Shown here piece by piece: positions 37,860 through 47,100 of a stretch of 64,000 bases of DNA; the first letter of the stretch is position 1, and every line of letters begins with the position of its first letter. Source of the stretch: Fasciola hepatica (taxonomy: Eukaryota > Platyhelminthes > Trematoda > Plagiorchiida > Fasciolidae); assembly GCA_948099385.1 (NCBI GenBank), contig CANUEZ040000129.1:5704001-5768000 (forward strand). The letters are read 5' to 3'. The translations under genes and the position numbers were made by a program. Under the pieces are notes generated by a model that worked only from the letters and a program-made list of their open reading frames with translations, made no database searches and had not been told where the DNA came from.

Positions 37860-38640
37860 GATGATTCTCCTCTGCGCATGTGGGCTTGCATTTGATCGCT
37901 CTCTTTGCCTGCTGGTCTTATTCACGAAGAAGCTGAGTTCGGTATTTGATTTGAATTGTCTCATGGAGACCTTAATTTTTACAAACGACAGAGTGGCTTC
38001 TCCTTTGCTTACATATCTTAGAAGACAAAACGGCATTCTGCCGAACTACATGATCAGGCTTCTGTCGAATAGGGCTCTACCCCAATACGAAAGAGATACT
38101 ACATCTGAACACGACATTTGCCAACCATTTTTCTGTAGCGGAATAGTGAATCTTGTACGGAATGGAATCTGGCTTCTTTGTGGACAATGCGCCCGGTCAA
38201 AAACTCCGTTGAGGATTGCGATACCCTAAATGCTGCTTTTACTCATCCTTCATCGGATAATCTGCCAACCTATGTCACTTCTATTCCCCTGGATATTCAG
38301 CCATTTTCCTCAGAAGATATCTTTCGGGTACTCATACCTAGAAAACAAACCTCTACTATGGGACCAAACGCCTTAAATTTCACTATTCTCATACGTGGAG
38401 CAGGTTCACAAGCCGGGTTTATTATTTCCCTCATTCATAAATATGTTGATGCTGGTGCTGGTCCTGCTTTCTTGACAGCATTACCCAAACCTGGCCGTTT
38501 TAATCCCAAAATCTTTTTAAAATCTTTTTAATCCTGCCGGCATCACTCCTTCCGCGTTTCAGTTAATCGACCGCGTTCTCCTTAGTCAATTCCGTTCCTC
38601 CGTTTTAGTTCCCTCTGAACCTTACCATTTGAGTGCAAAC
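37860..38640 (+). mobile_element. LINE-like remnant in E_B, probably CR1/L2-type
   Basis: Two overlapping frames (122 and 117 residues) read as the region before and at the start of a non-LTR reverse transcriptase: TLNAAFTHPSSDNLPTYVTS, FSSEDIFRVLIPRK, GPNALNFTILIRG, FLTALPKPGRFNP. The transition at about 38190 is a frameshift. No catalytic aspartates follow, so it is a fragment. Confidence 0.45.
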
Positions 38641-39775
38641 CCAACAGATGCACTTTGGACACCGTCCCGTTAATTTGTCATTTAATTTCAAGGAGCTTGA
38701 GTAGTCCCCTCAAAACTGCTGCCTGTAATTTCCTTTAACTTCCCTCCAATTTTAATTCAAGCATCCGTCCACTACTTCTTCAAATGCTGAAGCCTTTTGG
38801 TTAACCTGTTTCGTTATTTGAATGCTTAATACCTTAGGTTTCCTATATAGTGTAGAGCAATAAATTTGGTTTAAATTGTTTGAGTTCCTTTGAAGAATAA
38901 AGCTGGCGTTCTTCAGCATGCCATCCATTTCACCTCTTTTTGCCTTATACATCTATGACTTCATCTACAGACTAACTGTACAAAATTTCTAGAGCTCTAA
39001 TGACTAAGTGCATTGTTCACTCATCTCCAGTCAGCAAAACGTTACCTCTTGTTCTAAGAAATTATACGATTTTCTGTACTTCGCATTCTATTTTTTCTAC
39101 ACTTCATCACTTCAAAGTGTTTTGAGTGAACTTTCTCTCTTTCTGATTACGGTCAACGTTACGAACAATGGATCGATTACTTCCGGAACTGTCTCAGTCA
39201 ATATAAACAATGGAGTGTGCGTTGGATGAGTGTCATAAAACTAGGATAACCACCGTCTGTAGGGCCACCAGTTTCTGAACCTCGAGTCGGTAGGAAGGAA
39301 GTAACGATAAGATTTTCATTGTTAGCGGGATCACTTTCTAAATCGTCATCAAAATTGTGCTTGATCATGGGCCAGAGGATTCTGCGCCGTAACAGCTCAA
39401 GAACTCACTGATGGCCCAAGGGTGTGCTGGCACGATACTGATGTATCAAGCAATACTGACCGCCAGAAGAAGCCATGAATATGTGAACTGTGTGGCTTTG
39501 GTGGAGCAAGAAATTGCAAATTTAAACCTGGATATTCAAAGAGGATATTTGAAATAAAGCCTTCAGTCAGCAAATTCACTTTCCTCCTGGAGGAATATCG
39601 TCAGCATTCACAATAAAGGAAACTGTGTGCCAAGAAATACCGTGTGATTATTACCAATGAAATATTAAAATTATTCCTTGTACAGATTTCATAGAAATTT
39701 TGAACATTTCAGCTTCGTTCTAGCAAGCTGCCTGCGGTCATTGAATTATTTCCCTTGCCCCCATTTCGGTCCCGT
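38640..39775. other. No gene seen; degenerate end of block E_B
   Basis: Homologous to about 4350-5595. Short frames only. Confidence 0.4.
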
Positions 39776-40237
39776 TGGTCTGATTTCTCACGTTTACAGT
39801 ATGTTGGACAGCACCCCCACATCAGCTATTTTACCGACTGCCTCAAATCTCGCTGAATTCCAACGAAAGTCAGCAGAGCTTCTTTTGTTTGTTGTGGGTC
39901 ATTTTCAAAACATGTTCACTATCTCTTTTTTGGCCTGTGACTCTCGATGCGTTGACTTACTCGGTTTCATACCTGTCTGGTTTTATTGATAAAGTAATCC
40001 CCCATTTCAATATGTCCAATCCACAAATAGCACAGGTACGAAAAAAATGCAGAATGGTTCAAAATATCGCGATAAGAAATGTATTTTTCTAATCATACTC
40101 ACAGTCTACATATTATTAATTCGTCTGCATTCCAACAATAGGACCACATTTAACCAGTGATCAAACCCATACTGATTTGACTTGTTTGTTGTTGCTACGA
40201 AAAACGAAGTGGACGAAGGATGATGAAAATCTATTTT

Positions 40238-40456
40238 CGTTTGATTGACTGTCCTTTTGGACTCCACGTTTCACGCGCAAACCTCAGGTCATCAGACCAA
40301 CCTGCACTCGGAAGCACCAGACTCGAGTTTCGCTCTTGTTAGAGCTCATCAGTGGTGCATATCCTCCGCCACACCCAGGGTTTGAACCCGGGCCCTCCCA
40401 TCTCGAAGGCGTGTGTGTTACCACTGCGCCCCCCCGTTCCCGTTCAAGCTGATCCG
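40238..40456 (-). mobile_element. Sm-alpha-like SINE with hammerhead ribozyme
   Basis: A 219-bp insertion found only in A3. The empty site is visible in A2 (around 34545) and in A1 (around 6130). It is flanked by a 9-bp target duplication AATCTATTT (40229-40237 and 40457-40465). On the - strand it has a Pol III A box (GGCGCAGTGG, about 40431-40421) and B box GGGTTCAAACCC (40389-40378), followed by a complete hammerhead ribozyme. This combination matches the Sm-alpha retroposons known from schistosomes. Confidence 0.9.
40300..40367 (-). ncRNA. Hammerhead ribozyme (Sm-alpha type)
   Basis: All conserved core elements are present on the - strand. CTGATGA is at 40352-40346. Stem II is GCTC-TAACAA-GAGC (40345-40332). 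GAAA is at 40331-40328. A very short stem III (ACTCGAGT) is followed by the GTC cleavage triplet ending at 40320. Stem I pairs GCACCA (40358-40353) with TGGTGC (40319-40314), with an outer GGA/TCC pairing past an internal loop. Predicted self-cleavage falls between 40320 and 40319. The tiny stem III is typical of schistosome hammerheads. Confidence 0.9.
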
Positions 40457-41059
40457 AATCTATTTGTGTATGATATTTCTCTTGTTCACTTCGAGCAGTG
40501 TATTGGACAAGCATAAGAGCATCATATTGAAAGGACGAGAACAGTTCGAAAGATTATTTTCCATGAGTTTCATGAAATATCTAGGATATTCTACGTCCCA
40601 GTTGTTACCTGCGAGCGACCTTGATTATTTCGGACCAGTGTCCTGATTTCAGAATGGAAATGTGACTTTGTTTGCACCAAAATATAAATTCACATTGTCC
40701 TAAATGAAATTCACAACGTTCTATTTTTGTTACAACAAAGTTGCACAATATTCACGACATATCATTTTTGTAGAACTCATCGCAGCGCACGGAAAGGGCG
40801 AGATGTAGTTTTGGGGATAAGAACATTTCATGTGCGGTAGCTAGAAATGCATCAGTTCTGTTTCAATCCCTTCAAAACAAGAGTATCAAACTCCACTTTA
40901 TCTGGGACACCGGCATTTGCGTGTTCCTCATCGGGCTGACAATATGTGAAGTTCATAAAATAGGGTGGTTAGACCGAATCAGTTTCAACCGCCCACGTTT
41001 TGTTTCACAGTTTTGTCTCAGAATCAGTGGTCACTGTAATTGTTCTGGGCAAAAATATA

Positions 41060-41067
41060 TATAAATA
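41060..41067 (+). promoter_or_regulatory. TATA box of gene copy A3
   Basis: TATAAATA 53 bp upstream of the ATG; surrounding sequence nearly identical to A2. Confidence 0.7.
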
Positions 41068-41119
41068 CAATATCAGTTTAAGATCGTCAACAGCACCTCA
41101 CACTAGTTCATTCGAGAAA

Positions 41120-41180
41120 ATGCGTTGGCTCACAATCGGCTTGTGCGTTGTTCTGATTTCACTGATCGATCTAGAAGGAG
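41120..41180 (+). CDS. A3 exon 1: signal peptide
   Basis: Encodes MRWLTIGLCVVLISLIDLEG plus G, ending GGAG|GTAAGT. Charged start, hydrophobic core LCVVLISLI, then a polar end. Confidence 0.8.
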
Positions 41181-44100
41181 GTAAGTCATAGACTGATGCT
41201 TAAGTTGGTGAGATAGTCTTATTTTTGCTTACTTGATGTAGCCTTTGATTACTTTTTCTAGCTTTTTTGGAATACGTGGTGATAGATAACCTCATTCGAT
41301 CGCTCCAGTAACTTTTCAAATAAGGCAATTCTAGTTGTTCGCTTGTCAAGTTCAGTTGGCAGGGAAGATACATGTGCTCGGTGTGTGCGTGAGTATGTGG
41401 TTAATATGCACAAAAACATTTGAAGTGTTTTTGAAATATGGCTCCATGTCTGTTTTCACTCGATCCGTAGATGTGAGAATGGTTGACAAATGAATGAAAA
41501 AGTGATCACCGTTCCTTTGTCATTGATCGTATGATTTGTGGAAGCGCTTCCATGAGAATGCAATGAAATATGGAGAATCCAAATCAAGATAGCTCATTTA
41601 TGCCAATGTCTTGATAGATGTGTTCCCTCTTTGAAATCTTGGGTGATGTGTCATAATTTCTTGACCGGATGAATTGAGAACTAAGATGTCAAGTAATAAA
41701 CAGTTGAAAATGCATCGTGACCAGTTTGTTCAGGTGTGAATGCGCTACATTTTACGAATGCATAATTCTTCAACAATCGCTTACTCCCTCATTCCCCTCG
41801 TCTTGATAGGTTCATGTTGTAAGTCATTTTTGAGAGGACTCTCTCCGTCGTTCCGGACAGGCCCCTCACCTTGTTCATTTATTTTATTTGGCTTGTTCAT
41901 GAATGATCTAGTTCAAACAACACGGAATGTGGTCCTTCACGGATGTGTTTGTATGATCTCTAAATAAATGTACACATTTGGGTTATTTGGATGCAACTGA
42001 TCATCGAGAAACTGAGTAATACTGAGACGGCTCTCATTGTTGCTTCTTATATAGGAAAATAATTTACCAAATGATCGATTTTGAAAGAAATGGCCGATCA
42101 CACGTGAGGATCGTGTATTCCTTCAGCTCATTGTAACCGAGCTTGGTGCTTGCGCGAAGAATGTCCTATCATCATACGAGATGACATTATCAGTACGCAC
42201 TTACAATATCACCTTTCACGTGTGTGAACAACGTTCCATGTGCTGTGGACAATTGTGAGATCCTCCGTGATCCTGCAGTTTGTTTTGCTGAAATGATGCA
42301 ACCATTTGATTGCGAATCGTACAAAGGTACCAGCTAAAGTACTGAACTCAATCAAGAATATTCTGGTTCGATGTCTACAGATATAATGACGGATATACAG
42401 AGCTCAGGACGTCTTAACTACAATAGTGACAACCAATGTGTTACCATTACAATAGGTTTTTGAGTGAGATACAAACATCGTATTATGTGGATATGCATAG
42501 GCTTACAGTTCAATAACCGTACTACATTCACTGATTTGCCGGCTTTTCAAAGTGACTTGACACATTTACTTTTGCTGTTTTGGTATCTTTCACAATTTAT
42601 TGATACTGCGAACGTTTATGACTTCACAGGCTTCCTATGTAAGTCGATCTTAAGAAAACTGGGCAAAGTAACAATGCTCATCCTCTGATTATCGATTTAT
42701 TAGAAAAAATTATTTTGACAAAACAATTCATTCTCTTGTACAATGCTTCACAGCACTTCTCCGAATAGAATTACATAATGATCTAAAACTTGTTTCCTCA
42801 TAGTCCCAAACCGTGAGTCAACCATATAGACACCCCTCACTGTCGTATCATCAGTCGTCTTCTTTAGTTTACACTCTTCTCGAGTTGACACATCGCGTTT
42901 ACTGAAGGCAATAGCGCTTTAAACAAAGTAGTTATTGTGAGGAAGAAACTTCGATACGCTTCTAACAAATTCCTTTGCTCTTTGTTTGTGTACGGAGCGT
43001 TTTAATTTCAATCATATTACAGTTTATCGATGTAATTCATCGACTTATTTAGCCTCCAGAAATGTTGTCATGTTCTAGAAATATCTACCTGAAAAATACG
43101 TGCGTATGCTCAAATGCTCCCTACTTCTTGTTGCCCGAACATGTGGTAAACATCGAATGTTGTTGTTTTTATTCCTCCAATTTTCATGTGAATAATACTG
43201 TTTCTCCCTCAGGGAATTGTGGTAAGTTATTCTCTAAATATTTCTGTTGTTGTGGCGAAATGATCATTACCGACACCTTGCAATGAAAAATATTTTTCTA
43301 AGGGGCTTTCATTATCCAATTGTGGGACAATTCCGGTGTTCTAGTCGACTAACATTTCTCTACCATACTTGAATCTACTCCCTTTGTACTGCTGAATTTT
43401 GCACTACTTTGAGCACTACTACTACTTCTGCTCCTACCGAGACTCATACCACTAAAACTATCATCAATATTTTTGCTCGTAATGTGGTGAGTGTATATAC
43501 TACTTAGTAATTGAATGATTACTTCAAACGGAACTATGTTCATTCTTGGATCAGCAGCGTTGCTATGCCCAAGAATCTGAATACTATAGGGTAAACGACA
43601 ACAGGCAAACCATTCGACCGCTCGTCCGTCGGAAGATTGTTGTTTTCGAGTGAAAAGAACAGCTACTTTGCAAATGAGCATATGCAAAACATTTAGTTTG
43701 TTTTGTAGATGTCCGAACGAGCTAATTAAGATGAATGTTACTGCCCATGGACTTCTTGTGAATTACGGTAGATGTACTGGGCTCTTTATGTAACTGAGGC
43801 TTTTGATGTCACGTCTACCACTAGTGTGTTTGCTACTGGGATGCTCATATATGAAAGTATTGATATTATTCACTCTACTTCGTTCAGCACAAGGCCGTAA
43901 GTGATGAACTATCAGTCACGCCTCATGCTCATCCACGTATTTCGGTAAACTGTTGTCATTCAAGAACTAGAACAAATTGCTCTGTTTTACCCAGCACCCA
44001 ACTACAGAACTATGAATGCACTAGTATCATTGTGTTGTATTGTTTCCCTCTCTGGAATAACTCGCAGCTCTATGGGACGTCGACAGGAAACATCACAAAA

Positions 44101-47100
44101 TGTGATATTATATATCGCGATATGTTCATATATTTAAAATCAAGTATGCATTTTTTCAGAGCTATTCTAAGACGACTTAATTTCGCTTCGGTTTTCAGCA
44201 CCTGGTCGTAAGTAACATTCATGTCCACACTTCTCGGAGTATTCCGTTTGCCAGGCGTCGAGAAACGTATCCACTTTCACATCAAACTGTAACCATCTAG
44301 TATCAATCATACAAATTTTCATCACATTTGAGGACTCCGAAGTGAAATTCATCGGGACATCATATTGGTAAACTCAATAACTTTGTGCTCTGTAATAACC
44401 AATCTGTACACCAGAATACACGGATGCTTGTAAATGTTTTACCCCGGATTCATATATCCTTTAGACAACCAAGTTTTGTGTGACACTATCACGTTTTTTT
44501 TTATTTTCTGACTTATTTGTCGGGCCGTCTGTTGATGTAACTCCCCATGTGATTCTATGTTCAACAAATCGTACTTCAGCACCTGGACGTAAGTCCATGT
44601 AACCCATGGTTTTTCCCTATTTTTGTGGGACTCTCACTTCCAGAGGAACTCATGTAGAATATTGCACCTTTTGAAATATTTCGGAACGATTTGAATAATT
44701 ATTGAGTAATATCATCATCACCTTCTAAAAATATGCAAGTTTTGCTAATGCTACACGTGGTGATAAGACTCGGTTGTTTGCTTCCAGAAAAGGAGAGGTT
44801 ATAAAGTTTTCGAAGCTGATGGGCGTCCATTGTTTGTAGATTGACAGTGAGCGGTAGGAAGCAGATGATTCCAAATGCCTCCACTCTCCATCCATTATTT
44901 GGGTTATTTTTCGTTGTGTTTCAAGTGAACAAGTTGGAAAGTTTGCTTAGGGCTACTGTAATACTATACGTGAAATGCTGAAGATTGTGGTCCTCTGTGG
45001 TTCGTTTCCATTTGAAGTTGACCGAATGGTGTTTTAATTTTCAGCTCAGGGTGGTAAGTTTGCAACTTCGTCCCAATGATTTATACACGTTACTGCTTAT
45101 CTGTGGGTTATTGGTATATCGGGCTGAGTCATTTTGTTTCTTTGTAGCAGCTACCTCACCAATGGAAAAGTGGTCTTCTCAGAAGTTCATTTACCTTGGT
45201 AGGATAACAACACAATCGGGTGGGGAATATGTTCATGACATAAATTGATATTTGGACAGTGCTGTTTGCAGAGTTCGGCTGAATCTCCATTGAAGCAAAT
45301 AAAGGCTTGAAAATAAGCGTGAATGAATCAACAAACTAAGAACAGTGATCGTAACTCTCGACTTTATAACCGGAAGGTAATTACGTTCGTTTGGTTTAAA
45401 AGCTTTTTCTGGAACTGCACAGAGAGTCCTCTGGATCTTTAGGTTTTTGCATAGACTGGTAGCGTTATTCAGACTGAGCAGCTGTGTACAGCTTTAGCCA
45501 TTGTATTCGTCCGAATATAGTTTGGAAATTAAGGACTGATCTGTATAGTAGAGTTTACTTACCGAAAATTCGAGAAAAAATGAAAGAAAGCAAACAGTTC
45601 TCTTGAAAATCATCATCACATTTTCAACCAAAACCACTATGTTCTTTACAATGTTGTACCTTGAACTTGAACTTCAGAAAGCTACCTCTTACCTATGGCG
45701 AATTTAAAGACAGATAAAAATAACACCAACTCTTCTGACTTGAATTTCACTTGATTACATTTCAATAATCAGAACGTGGATGTGAGTTGTTTTAACTGTT
45801 CTGCGTACACCATTCTACAACCACATACATCATTACTGAAAAGACAGTTCAATTCAGTTAGTGATGTGGAACTGCTCACCAACAAATGTGAAATATTTAA
45901 AAGTTGCACATTTTCGACCATCCTTGAGCAGCCCGTTTGATTGCTTTCATAAATCTCACGTCACGATTCAATTGTGATGACATATTAGTTAGTAATCTTG
46001 ACAATAATTGTCATAAGCGTCGTCATTTATCTTAATGGATTCGCGGGAACATGATCATGGAGGCTACGTTTTTGGGATGAAATTGCACCGACTATCATAT
46101 TCAAATAAACTGGGGAGTACTGAACTCCGGACCATGTTAGGTCCACGCCCACTGGTTTTACGGCTATATGATTGTCATATCAATGCACTTATATAGATAA
46201 GTTCTAGACACCGTTGGCTTGCGTGAATCCCACTGAAGGTGGTCAGATTAGGAGGTTTCTCTCGCTTCATTTAGATATCGAAATTCAATTAGTAACTGAA
46301 CATGTGGTCTTACTTGTTACTTGGAGAGCACAGGTGAAATGCATATTGAATTTCCATAAAATTAGTTCATTTTTTAATAAAACTTCTTAGATCATTCTTT
46401 ACACATTACATTTTCGGCTGTGGTGAAGGCTTTCCTTAGATTGTTTCTGTCTTATATGAAAGAAGTTCCACTACACTGGTGTGCCCATCAGCCCATATAT
46501 AAAGCTGTAACCACTTCGCTGAACTGAAAAACTCTAATTTTTGACTTGGCCCGTTTATATTCAATGGATTTTATCACGCGTCGCAGTTTCGGTCACAAAT
46601 TTTGTTGACTAATGAGCATTGGTGTACCTGAAAGATTTTCTCACTGGCGTTGCAGTAGGCCGTATTACAATAAACTAGTACGGATGCATTTTGTTGCACT
46701 TATTGTGATAAAAATCATGAGGTGTGAATTCACCGTGTGTATGGAGCCCACAGTCATGTCACCAGTCTGTTGGAGATTCGTCTTGGTATGCTTCTGTCCG
46801 TCGAGACTGACAGAAGATCACTTTTATCACCCTCATGTTGATCGGCATAATCAAAGAAATGTCAGATGGTTTCTCGAAGAACAAGGATTTTCACTTATGG
46901 TTTAGAGTTTCCCAGCCCAATTGCTCAGGGGAAATGGGCCGTTAGCGTGTGTGTATGGCCGTTCATAGAGTAGCAGTAATTTTCAAAAGCTTGTCCAGAA
47001 TTTGTGTGTACGACTCCAACACAAAAAACGGACGTACTACTTAGTTTCTTCGAAATACGTTAATCCACTTCATTTTTTCCCTTAACTTGACCATATTGAT

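Larger units (their letters stand above)
34921..39862. repeat. Block E_B: second copy, spacer of the A2/A3 palindrome
   Basis: Begins GGAATTCAGCGGGATCTGAG and ends with an imperfect inverted copy of it (about 39775-39862). It lies between the divergent gene copies A2 and A3, whose starts are about 7.2 kb apart. Contents match E_A but with deletions, for example most of the RTE C-terminal part near 360-930 of E_A. Confidence 0.75.

Noticed and set aside
42120..42140. Extra micro-exon candidate (CTTCAG then CTCATT before GTAACC) between e2 and e3 of A3
   Set aside because: The AG is not conserved in A1, and the donor and length do not fit the pattern of the other exons.
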